64,000 nucleotides of DNA from an uncultured Bacteroides sp. (GTDB taxonomy: Bacteria > Bacteroidota > Bacteroidia > Bacteroidales > Bacteroidaceae), in NCBI GenBank assembly GCA_900552075.1, contig URYL01000011.1, positions 43,119 to 107,118 of the forward strand, in the 5' to 3' direction. The notes under the pieces are model-generated. The model was not told where the DNA came from and made no database searches. It saw nothing but the letters and a program-made list of their open reading frames with translations. Numbering within the stretch: the stretch's first letter is position 1; every line of letters begins with the position of its first letter. A program made the translations under genes and the position numbers. Below, in pieces: positions 43,312 to 51,396 of the stretch.

Positions 43312-44784
43312 ATGAAACGATTTCTTATCCTATCCATGGGATGTGTGTTTGTTTCCTCTATATGCGCACAAAGCCGTAGCCCTGAAGAAATATTCAAACA
43401 ATTCAAACAACAGCAGATAGAGAGCTACAAAGATTTTCGCAAAGAAGCAAACCAAAAATACATAGAATTTATGAGGGGAAAATGGGATTGGTTTGGCTCA
43501 GAAAATTCTATCAAGGACATAGAAAACGATATCAAACCAATGCCGGCACCTTCCGCTCCAGACAAAGAGGAAGTAAAAGGACTTAAAAAAGTGGTTCTGG
43601 AACACGGAAAGGTAATCAACGCATACAGGGAGCGAAAAGAACAGCCACATCCCCTTATGCCCATAACAGAAAACGGACAAGCCACGCAAACTTTCCAGTT
43701 TCAGGTTTATGGCACCAAAATGGAAGTCAGACTGCAAATTGGGGAGAAATACAAGTTAAACAGTGCAGCAGAAAATGACGTAGCCGACATGTGGATGTAT
43801 TTATCCAGTAAAAGCTTCAATAACTTGCTCCATGATTGTCTGCAACTTCGAGAAAAACATAACTTATGTGACTGGGCTTATCTCAATATTCTAAAAGCAT
43901 TGAGCCAGCAATATTATGGGGAAAATACCAACGAGGCTGTAGTGATGCAAACTTACCTGTTCAACCAGTCGGGATATAAGACCAGAATAGGACGCTCTAA
44001 AACCAACAAACTATACATGATGGTTGCCAGTCCTAACACGATCTACGAAAAACCCTATTTCAAGATAAAGGAGGAAGTATTTTATCCATTGGACTATCAG
44101 GAGAGTGGACTCTACGTGTTTACTCATGAATATCCAGGAGAAAAGGAACTAAGCTTAAATATTGAAAAAGTACCTATTTTCGATGTGGCTACTTCCGATA
44201 CCCATACCCTAAAATCGAAAGCTACTGATTCTCTCTGCATAGACTTGAAGTTCAATCCAAACTTGATGGACTTCTATTATTCATATCCACAGTCGCACAT
44301 CCACAATGATGAAATGACAAAATGGACAATTTATGCCTCCACCCCCTTAAGCGAATCGGTAAAGAAACAACTCTATCCTATACTGAAAAGTAAAATTGAG
44401 GGCAAAACGGATGTAGAAGCTGCCAACCTACTGATTGAATTTGTGCAAACAGCCTTTGAATATCAGTTAGATGAAGTAGTTTGGGGAAAAGACCATCCGT
44501 TCTTCCCTGAGGAAACATTGTTTTATCCATTCAGCGATTGCGAAGACAGATCCGCCCTCTTCAGTAATCTTATAAGAGACTTACTGGGGCTGAACACGGT
44601 GCTGCTCTATTATCCGGGACATTTGGCGATGGCAGTAAAATTCAACGAGCAGGTAGAGGGAAAAACATTCCTGATAGACAACGAGGAATACACTTACTGC
44701 GAACCCACATGCAGCAGCTATGTACCCGTTGGGTGGTGCCCACCAAACCTCACCTCCGTAAAACCAGTAATAATCAAATATTAA
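43312..44784 (+). CDS. Exported transglutaminase-like protein, third gene of the caspase operon
   Basis: The 490-residue product has a signal peptide (GCVFVSSICAQ) and an N-terminal helical region (EEIFKQFKQQQIESYKDF) with aromatic residues. A middle beta region follows, then a C-terminal transglutaminase-like fold. Cys410 lies in FSDCEDRSALFSNL, His437 in YPGHLAMAVKF, and an acidic residue in TFLIDNEEYTY. The order Cys-His-Asp fits a papain-like catalytic triad, so a periplasmic peptidase or crosslinking activity is plausible but unproven. It starts 18 bp after the previous gene. Confidence 0.75.
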   Translation: MKRFLILSMGCVFVSSICAQSRSPEEIFKQFKQQQIESYKDFRKEANQKYIEFMRGKWDWFGSENSIKDIENDIKPMPAPSAPDKEEVKGLKKVVLEHGKVINAYRERKEQPHPLMPITENGQATQTFQFQVYGTKMEVRLQIGEKYKLNSAAENDVADMWMYLSSKSFNNLLHDCLQLREKHNLCDWAYLNILKALSQQYYGENTNEAVVMQTYLFNQSGYKTRIGRSKTNKLYMMVASPNTIYEKPYFKIKEEVFYPLDYQESGLYVFTHEYPGEKELSLNIEKVPIFDVATSDTHTLKSKATDSLCIDLKFNPNLMDFYYSYPQSHIHNDEMTKWTIYASTPLSESVKKQLYPILKSKIEGKTDVEAANLLIEFVQTAFEYQLDEVVWGKDHPFFPEETLFYPFSDCEDRSALFSNLIRDLLGLNTVLLYYPGHLAMAVKFNEQVEGKTFLIDNEEYTYCEPTCSSYVPVGWCPPNLTSVKPVIIKY

Positions 44785-44808
44785 GAACAAACAAAACACT
44801 AAAATAGT

Positions 44809-46917
44809 ATGAACAAATACAATTTATTTTTTAAGAACAAGAAACTTATCGCTTGTTTTCTGACAGCACTTTTAGGCTGTGAAGTAACTTCTGCACAGAT
44901 AAAATTAGTCAAATCATTCCAGGCACAGCACGAAATTTCTGCTTTCGACAATACCACTTTCTGTGTGGCCTATCTGTCACAAGGAAATCTGATGACGCTG
45001 AGAGATACTCCGATCACTATTTACAACAAATTGAACATGCTGGCTTTTAACCCGACCGGAAGTTCGTTGGCAGTAGTAAAACCAGGAAAAGAAATTCGCA
45101 TCTATTCTTTCCTGAAAAAAGACAAAAAACTCTTCACACTGAAAGAAAAAAGAAAAGAATATAAAGATGCAGAAGTAACCAGCATGTGCTATTCAGCCAA
45201 TGCACGTTACTTCATTGCTGCCACATCGGCCAACGAGATTATCATTTACGACACCAAAGAATATTTGCCTCAGGCATATATCAAAACCAGTTCTCCGGCC
45301 TCTTCACTGGAAATGAGTTCAAACAACTATTTCATTGCCTCACAGCATGAGCATGAAATTGACATCTGGAACTTCCAGACAAAAGAACTCAGAACCAAAC
45401 TCACCCTCGACGGTCAAATCACCGGAGATGCTTTCTCAAAAGACGCGTCTTTGTTTGCTGTGACAACGGATAAAAAAGGACTGACCATCTACGACACGAA
45501 GACCTGGACAGTAAAACAGACCTTCGACAGCATTCCAGGATCACTCAAGAATCCGTACTTCCACCCGGATGGCAAATACGTCGCAGCAGTAAAAGACGAC
45601 AACAAGGTAGTAGTAATCAACCTGAAGAATAATCAAATAGAACAGGAACTCGATAACGGAGGCAACCAAATAAAAGAATTCAGATTCTTTGTAAACAACC
45701 AAAGCAAAGATGCATACGGAATTTCAGGTGAAAACAACTCCATCGTATTCTGGGACGCCAATGGTCTGAATCCATTCTACGGCAAACTGATCAGCAGTGA
45801 GGTAGATGCCAGAATGAACGAATGGGTGAAGATGATGCAAGGTGAATCCATGGAAGATTATGCCATCCGTGTAAACGACGAGACTCGAATGAAACAGCAG
45901 ATCTTGTTCGAAAATGAAGCCGCTACCAAATTGGCCGGCGACCGAATCTCACTTGAAAACCCGTTCATCGGAAATTACGATGCCAACAATGGAATGCTGA
46001 ACGTAGGATTTAAAACCATGTCCCCCATCGCCATTGAGGTGCCGGTTGAAGACTTAGGTTCTTTCAAAGACAGTAAAGACTTGTCATTCAACAATGCTGT
46101 GTACTATTTGAATGATAAAGATGAATTCGAATTGGCATACGTAGAAGTGAAGAACGAAACCACCAACAAGGTTTATATCTACGATAACTTGGGAAGAAAG
46201 AAAATGTCAGCCATCCAGGATGACAGTCATTTTGTACCTCTTGAGATTATGCAGCAAGCCAGTCAGGAAGAAGCCAAGCTGCAAGCCATCAAGGAAGATG
46301 TGGTAGCAAAGAACAAACAAGACCAGCTGATTACCGATAATACTCAGATCAACGTAAAGACGGAAGTTATTCCCGACGTAAATGCCAATGGAGAAAAGAT
46401 CTTAAACTACAAAGTAGGATATCAGTACGAAGTAATCAACAAGGACTTCTCTGCAAAAGAGGACTTCCCTTCAGGAGGATACGACATTCAGAATTCAAAT
46501 GCGGCCATGTCGCTTATGAAAATCATCAAGAATGCGTTTGAAGGTGAATTTGCTTCCTATTTAGGTGAAAACAAACAAGTGAAAGTCATCATCACCGGCT
46601 CAGCCGATGCAAGTCCGATTAGAAGCAAGATAGCCTATAAAGGACAATATGGTGAATTTGTAGACGAACCGTATTACAAAGACGGTAACCTCGACAATAT
46701 CACAGTCACCAAGGAAAGCGGAATTACCCAAAACGAACAGCTGGCTTTACTTCGTGCAGCAGGCGTAATGGATTACGTAAAAAATAACATTACGACCCTC
46801 AAGAATACCCACAATGAGTTTGAATACCATGTAGAGGTTGCCAAAGAACGTGGTGGCGAATATCGAAGAATCAACGTCGAATTTATCATTGTAGATGCGT
46901 TTCCAGCTACGAAGTAA
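44809..46917 (+). CDS. Exported WD40-propeller protein with OmpA-like C-terminus, fourth gene of the caspase operon
   Basis: The 702-residue product has a signal sequence (LIACFLTALLGCEVTSAQ). Residues 30-340 hold degenerate WD40-type blades (MLAFNPTGSSLAVVKPGKEIRIY, VTSMCYSANARYFIAATSANEIIIYD, NPYFHPDGKYVAAVKDDNKVVVIN are their cores). A linker with a helical segment follows (350-560). The C-terminal domain has VKVIITGSADASPI and NEQLALLRAAGVMDYVKNNI, recalling an OmpA-like peptidoglycan-binding fold. It may anchor or scaffold the other operon products. A hairpin separates it from the caspase gene. Confidence 0.75.
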   Translation: MNKYNLFFKNKKLIACFLTALLGCEVTSAQIKLVKSFQAQHEISAFDNTTFCVAYLSQGNLMTLRDTPITIYNKLNMLAFNPTGSSLAVVKPGKEIRIYSFLKKDKKLFTLKEKRKEYKDAEVTSMCYSANARYFIAATSANEIIIYDTKEYLPQAYIKTSSPASSLEMSSNNYFIASQHEHEIDIWNFQTKELRTKLTLDGQITGDAFSKDASLFAVTTDKKGLTIYDTKTWTVKQTFDSIPGSLKNPYFHPDGKYVAAVKDDNKVVVINLKNNQIEQELDNGGNQIKEFRFFVNNQSKDAYGISGENNSIVFWDANGLNPFYGKLISSEVDARMNEWVKMMQGESMEDYAIRVNDETRMKQQILFENEAATKLAGDRISLENPFIGNYDANNGMLNVGFKTMSPIAIEVPVEDLGSFKDSKDLSFNNAVYYLNDKDEFELAYVEVKNETTNKVYIYDNLGRKKMSAIQDDSHFVPLEIMQQASQEEAKLQAIKEDVVAKNKQDQLITDNTQINVKTEVIPDVNANGEKILNYKVGYQYEVINKDFSAKEDFPSGGYDIQNSNAAMSLMKIIKNAFEGEFASYLGENKQVKVIITGSADASPIRSKIAYKGQYGEFVDEPYYKDGNLDNITVTKESGITQNEQLALLRAAGVMDYVKNNITTLKNTHNEFEYHVEVAKERGGEYRRINVEFIIVDAFPATK

Positions 46918-46949
46918 GTGAGTAAAACAAAATAGTAAACCCTATCATC

Positions 46950-46987
46950 AGCAGAGGGACAGAAAAACGACTTCCTGTCCTTCTGCT
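46950..46987 (+). terminator. Intra-operon hairpin before the caspase gene
   Basis: AGCAGAGGGACAG (46950-46962) pairs with CTGTCCTTCTGCT (46975-46987), 13 bp with one G-T wobble. It is followed by only TTT, 9 bp before the caspase start codon. It may partially terminate, stabilise the upstream mRNA or limit caspase translation. Confidence 0.6.
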
Positions 46988-46996
46988 TTTAACGTT

Positions 46997-49813
46997 ATGA
47001 GAGATATGAAAAAATTTCTAATTTTCTACCTGTTGGTTTTGGTCTCTTTGGGCCATGCATACGCGCAAGATGCAGGGGCTACCTACAAAAAAGCGAACCA
47101 ACAATATGTACTTTTCGAAAGTGAAAGGGACAAAGGCACCAATGCCGCCGGCATGTATACCTACTTGCTGGAAGCATACAACGATTTTGTACAAGTGACA
47201 AAAGAACAAAACAATGCCAATTATATCCAAGGTACCAAAAACAGATTGCGCTCCATTTATCCATATCTTCTGAATGCGGCGTTGTACTATTACGAACAGA
47301 AAGAAAATACCAAAGCGCTCGATTTTGCAGCCGCCTATATTGACACCCGATATATGCCTCTGTTCAGAAGCGAACTGCTGCCGAAAGACGACCGGTACAA
47401 TTCAATTGTGTATTTTGCCGCCGTAACGGCCTACAATATGAAGAAACTGGACCAGGCAAAAAGGTACTTCCAAATCTACTTGGAATCGGGTGACAGCACA
47501 CAAGAGAAAGATTGTTTCGTGTACCTGAACATGATTTACATGGCTCAGAAGAACTATGAGGAACAGGAGAATATCTTGGAAAAAGCCATCAGCAAATACC
47601 CGGTATCGCTCGATTTCCTCTACAACCTGGTCAATGTGCACATAGCCACCAACAATATGCCCAAACTGCTGAATGCCATTGACAGAATTCTGAAGATAGA
47701 CCCCAACAACTTACAAGTGCTTCCTATCAAGGCACGCATTTTGGAAAGACAAGGCAATAATCTGGAAGCACTCGACATCTACAAAAGATTGTATGCACTA
47801 GCACCTAACAACTTCGAACTGCTGACCGGACTGGCCAGAGCCAACTTCAATGTAGCCACTAAAATCGTCAACGACGGAGCTACCATTGCCAGCGACACAG
47901 AATATGCCCTGGTCAGACAAAAGGCTGCCACTTACTTGGAGGAGGCACAGAAATTGTTTATGGAGATTCTGAAACAAAAGCCCGACTCCAAAATGTATAT
48001 GCAGGGACTGGCAGAAGTATACCAATACATGGACATGACGAGCGAATACGAAGTATTGAACAAAATCATCGCCGATGGGGCTTCCTTTACAACTTTCGCT
48101 CCCAGACTGCTGGCCTATAATGAAGCCCTCAAGAAGAGTCAGGAGGTCACGAACAATGCCAGCTCAGAACCTACCCCAGTCGTGCTTGAGCCCGCTCAGT
48201 TAGTCATCCGTGTAGACAGCTTCATCGATGGCAATAACAATAAAGTCATTGATGCGGGTGAAAGCTTTGCCGTAAAATTCTCCATTGCCAACAAAGGAAA
48301 AGGAGACGCATATAGTGTACGAATCAGATTGTCCGAACAACAGGGATATGACCAATATTTTGAGGGACCGAGAGAACTGGATGGAGGAAACATTCCAGCC
48401 GGAACCACCAAAGAATATACATTCAGATACCTGGTGAAGAAGGAAGTGCCTACTGCATTGGCCAAAATCAACATTTATGCCTTCGAGGCCAACGGATTCG
48501 ACGCAGACCCGTCAGAACTGATTGTAAATACCCAGGAATATGCAATGCCAAGATTGAAGATTGCAGACCATCAGTTCTTCGCTTCCAACGGTTCATCCAT
48601 CACGTTGGGTTCAAATGGTAAACTGACCGTTGCCCTCCAGAATTTTGGTACCAAAACGGCCCGTAATGTAAAAGTAAACTTCACACTGCCGAAAAATGTC
48701 TACACGACCGACTCTCCTGAAATGCAAATCGACAGTATTGCCCCGGGAGAAGTGGCCACTCTTGATTACGGCTTCCTAGTCAACAAACGATTCAGTGAAG
48801 ATTCCGTAGCTGTCATGCTGACCGCTGCGGACGACACGCGGTCTTCCATCATCAACGAAGCCTATAAGGTTAAACTGGGTGAATACCTGACAGCCTCTAC
48901 TTCTATCAAAATCAACGGAAAGCTGGCTAACCGAAAGGTGAACATGCAAGATTTCCAACTGTCATTCAAGAGTGAACTGCTGGAAGGTATTCCTGAAGGA
49001 GCTGTCAACAGACACCGGTATGCCCTCATCATTGGTAATGAGGATTACAGCATGACAGGTGCCAATGCCGAAATCAATGTGCCCTATGCCGTTAATGATG
49101 CCATGGTATTCAGAGAATACTGCATACGGACCTTCGGTATCCCGGCAAGCCAGATTAAAATGATTCCAAACGCTACGGCCGGTATGATGCACGAACAGCT
49201 GGACTGGCTGCTCAATATGGCCAGCACCGACCCGGATGCCGAACTGTTCTTCTACTACTCCGGACACGGAAACAATGATGAAGCCACCAAACAGGCTTAC
49301 CTGTTACCGGTTGATATCACCGGAAAGAACATCCACCTGGGTATATCACTTGCCGATTTGTACCAGAAACTCGCCACCTATCCGGTAAAAGGAGCCTATG
49401 TATTCTTGGATGCCTGCTTCAGTGGTGGTTATAAGAGTGCGGCCCCGCTTATCGCCCAGAAAGGTGTACGTGTAGTTCCTAAATTGGGTATGCCACAAGG
49501 AAATACCATCAGTTTTTCATCCAGTAGCGGTGACCAGACTTCAAGTGTATATCATGACAAGAAGCAAGGTTATTACACTTATTACTTGCTGAAGACCATC
49601 AAAGACTCCCACGGAGACATCACGATGCAGGAGCTGTTTGACAAGACAAACGCTGAAGTGAAGAAAGCTACCGCCTTGCTCGGAAAGATGCAGGAACCGC
49701 AATATATTGTCTCTCCGACCTGGAAAACTTGGGGTTCTATCCAGCTCAAGACTCCAGAAACACAAATCCATGTGGAAAAATCGGATAGCTTAACCAACCA
49801 CACAGCATTATAA
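46997..49813 (+). CDS. Exported caspase-fold (C14) protease with TPR repeats, last gene of the operon
   Basis: The 938-residue product has a signal peptide (LVLVSLGHAYAQ). TPR-like helical repeats follow (about 60-390, e.g. FLYNLVNVHIATNNMPKLLNA core), then two CARDB-like beta domains (about 400-520 and 540-650, FAVKFSIANKGKGDAYSVRI core). The C-terminal caspase domain (about 665-910) has the catalytic His757 in YYSGHGN and Cys807 in LDACFSGG, 50 residues apart, so it should be active. It probably cleaves after basic residues as metacaspases do, but specificity cannot be read. ATG at 47006 is an alternative start. Confidence 0.88.
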   Translation: MRDMKKFLIFYLLVLVSLGHAYAQDAGATYKKANQQYVLFESERDKGTNAAGMYTYLLEAYNDFVQVTKEQNNANYIQGTKNRLRSIYPYLLNAALYYYEQKENTKALDFAAAYIDTRYMPLFRSELLPKDDRYNSIVYFAAVTAYNMKKLDQAKRYFQIYLESGDSTQEKDCFVYLNMIYMAQKNYEEQENILEKAISKYPVSLDFLYNLVNVHIATNNMPKLLNAIDRILKIDPNNLQVLPIKARILERQGNNLEALDIYKRLYALAPNNFELLTGLARANFNVATKIVNDGATIASDTEYALVRQKAATYLEEAQKLFMEILKQKPDSKMYMQGLAEVYQYMDMTSEYEVLNKIIADGASFTTFAPRLLAYNEALKKSQEVTNNASSEPTPVVLEPAQLVIRVDSFIDGNNNKVIDAGESFAVKFSIANKGKGDAYSVRIRLSEQQGYDQYFEGPRELDGGNIPAGTTKEYTFRYLVKKEVPTALAKINIYAFEANGFDADPSELIVNTQEYAMPRLKIADHQFFASNGSSITLGSNGKLTVALQNFGTKTARNVKVNFTLPKNVYTTDSPEMQIDSIAPGEVATLDYGFLVNKRFSEDSVAVMLTAADDTRSSIINEAYKVKLGEYLTASTSIKINGKLANRKVNMQDFQLSFKSELLEGIPEGAVNRHRYALIIGNEDYSMTGANAEINVPYAVNDAMVFREYCIRTFGIPASQIKMIPNATAGMMHEQLDWLLNMASTDPDAELFFYYSGHGNNDEATKQAYLLPVDITGKNIHLGISLADLYQKLATYPVKGAYVFLDACFSGGYKSAAPLIAQKGVRVVPKLGMPQGNTISFSSSSGDQTSSVYHDKKQGYYTYYLLKTIKDSHGDITMQELFDKTNAEVKKATALLGKMQEPQYIVSPTWKTWGSIQLKTPETQIHVEKSDSLTNHTAL

Positions 49814-49845
49814 CATTCGTTTGACTTCAAGTCAACCTATCCGCA

Positions 49846-49895
49846 AGCAACCCGTCATTGATTCAATTGATCTCAATGGCGGGTTGCTGTTTTTT
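49846..49895 (+). terminator. Terminator of the caspase operon
   Basis: AGCAACCCGTCATTGA (49846-49861) pairs with TCAATGGCGGGTTGCT (49873-49888) with one G-T wobble, followed by a T6 run. It separates the operon from the convergent sigma-factor unit. A small TTGACTT/AAGTCAA palindrome at 49821-49835 precedes it. Confidence 0.9.
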
Positions 49896-49923
49896 AGAGA
49901 AAGATACAAAGAGAACCGACTGC

Positions 49924-50508
49924 TCAATTATCTATGGTGTATTCTTCAATGTCACGAATAGCCTCTTTCGCCTTACGACGGACATGAACACAATGCAGAA
50001 TTCCTCCCACAGCTCCCAATACGAAACCGACACTACCTCCGTAGCATATCATTTCACCTCCCGCTTTCGGATAGCTTTCAAACATAAACCATACAATCCA
50101 ACACAAAGCAAACGGAATACCGAAATAAAGCCATCTTAAATTCAGCCGGTTCATCCGTATCAACGCTTTGCTGATATCCAACAAATTGCCCGTTGAAATG
50201 CAATCAATACTGACACCCTTATGGCTATATCGCTGATAAATTCCGGCTATAACCAGAAACACAGAAGTAAAGGCACAGAAAATCCAGGAATATCCCAACA
50301 GCAAGAAAAATGTATTGCAATACACTAAAGCAAAAACTATCAGAAAATAGATAAACCTTTTCTTCCGGTTAATATAGGCAATCTTGTCTTGCGTAGAGTG
50401 TTTGAGCAACTTTTCACTAACGATGATTTCTTTAGCCAGCTTGTCCTTCAGCAACTGAATCTGTTGCTTCATCTCGTCTAATTCAAATTTATCTGCATAA
50501 TTTTCCAT
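49924..50508 (-). CDS. Membrane protein encoded with the ECF sigma factor (possible anti-sigma factor)
   Basis: The 194-residue protein has a cytoplasmic N-terminal helix (about 10-55, LDEMKQQIQLLKDKLAKEII) likely to form a coiled coil. Four membrane helices follow in two pairs (about 58-95 and 125-175), then a basic C-terminal tail. It follows the sigma gene by 12 bp on the same strand. The position suggests an anti-sigma or sensory partner, but it lacks the zinc (ZAS) or FecR signatures, so this is inference. Confidence 0.6.
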   Translation of the reverse strand: MENYADKFELDEMKQQIQLLKDKLAKEIIVSEKLLKHSTQDKIAYINRKKRFIYFLIVFALVYCNTFFLLLGYSWIFCAFTSVFLVIAGIYQRYSHKGVSIDCISTGNLLDISKALIRMNRLNLRWLYFGIPFALCWIVWFMFESYPKAGGEMICYGGSVGFVLGAVGGILHCVHVRRKAKEAIRDIEEYTIDN

Positions 50509-50520
50509 GATAGCACATTT

Positions 50521-51000
50521 TTAATGGTTAGACATTTTTTTCAACTCCTCCTTGATACGATACAAACGTACAGATACATTTTTGGTCGAAATCCCGACAA
50601 TAGCACCAATTTCTTCATAGCTCATATTTTCCAGCCACAACAAGACGATGGCCCGATCAAAAGGGTTCAACCGATGAATGCGGTCATAGAGCAGACGAAT
50701 CTGCTTGGAATTTTCATCTTTATCTTCAAAAAGATTGATATCCATGGTCAAAGGCACCACAGCCCGCCGTTTCTTTTTCCGTTCACATGAAATGCAAGTA
50801 TTGAAACTCACCTTCCATATCCACGTGTTGACGTTACTAAGATTCTTGAAGGAATCATATCCCTTCCAAAGATTAATAAGCACCTCCTGAAAAAGATCGC
50901 TTACTTCATCGGCATCTTTTGAGAACATAAAACACACCGTATAAATGGTACTCTTATGTTCTTTGACCATTTGCGCAAATGCAGTATCCAATGTTTTCAT
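50521..51000 (-). CDS. ECF-type RNA polymerase sigma factor
   Basis: The 159-residue protein has region 2 (VCFMFSKDADEVSDLFQEV, NLWKGYDSFK, NTWIWKVSFNTCISCERKKKR core) and region 4 (DRAIVLLWLENMSYEEIGAIVG, then NVSVRLYRIKEELKKM), the standard sigma-70 family ECF layout without region 3. It heads a two-gene unit with the membrane protein at 49924. Its own promoter looks like the housekeeping type, so autoregulation is not evident from the sequence. Confidence 0.9.
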   Translation of the reverse strand: MKTLDTAFAQMVKEHKSTIYTVCFMFSKDADEVSDLFQEVLINLWKGYDSFKNLSNVNTWIWKVSFNTCISCERKKKRRAVVPLTMDINLFEDKDENSKQIRLLYDRIHRLNPFDRAIVLLWLENMSYEEIGAIVGISTKNVSVRLYRIKEELKKMSNH

Positions 51001-51054
51001 ATCGTATGAATTTGTTTTTTACCATTAGACGCTCAGCCTATCAAAAAAACTACA

Positions 51055-51087
51055 CAAAAGTAGAAACTTTTTTAAAGAAGGAATCAA
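51055..51087 (-). promoter_or_regulatory. Promoter of the ECF sigma gene
   Basis: On the minus strand TTG (51087-51085) is followed by a 22-bp spacer and TACTTTTG (51062-51055), 55 bp before the start codon. The spacer is a little long. Between this promoter and the oadB terminator (51088-51338) the only structure I see is array D. Confidence 0.55.
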
Positions 51088-51166
51088 TCGAGTTATCCTA
51101 TATCTTATCTTCGTTTTTTCTACGACTTCTCTCAATTTTATCAAAAATACACTCCGAATTTACCTC

Positions 51167-51246
51167 GTCACGAACGTGTCGAGGCCTCAGCACGAACGTG
51201 ACGACATCTCGACACGAACGTGACGAGCTCTCCACACGTTCGTGTC
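51167..51246. repeat. Array D: four tandem palindromes at exactly 22-bp pitch
   Basis: The 10-mer CACGAACGTG starts at 51169, 51191 and 51213. At 51235 stands its reverse complement CACGTTCGTG. All steps are 22 bp. Extended units are 14 bp (GTCACGAACGTGTC, AGCACGAACGTGAC, GACACGAACGTGAC, CACACGTTCGTGTC). The 8-bp linkers GAGGCCTC, GACATCTC and GAGCTCTC are themselves palindromic or nearly so. The array lies 80 bp upstream of the sigma-gene promoter and 93 bp beyond the oadB terminator. Confidence 0.9.
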
Positions 51247-51338
51247 AAAGTATTTTTATTAAGAGGCTTTGCAAGAATGCTGGAACGCTTTGCTAAAAAG
51301 AGCGAAACAAAAGGGAATCACCTTCACCCGCCCCAAAC

Positions 51339-51379
51339 AAAAAAGAGGGACACACTCTAAAAATGCATCCCTCTTTTTT
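51339..51379 (-). terminator. Terminator of the methylmalonyl-CoA decarboxylase operon
   Basis: The perfect 12-bp arms AAAAAAGAGGGA (51339-51350) and TCCCTCTTTTTT (51368-51379) lie 18 bp after the oadB stop. The A6 run is the T-tract on the minus strand. Confidence 0.9.
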
Positions 51380-51396
51380 TGTGCTATAATGATTAT

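Noticed and set aside
7973..51246. CRISPR arrays at the four tandem-repeat sites
   Set aside because: The repeating pieces are 10-18 bp palindromes with 5-8 bp linkers and variable centres. CRISPR repeats are 23-47 bp, near-identical, with unique spacers of similar length, and no cas genes are present.
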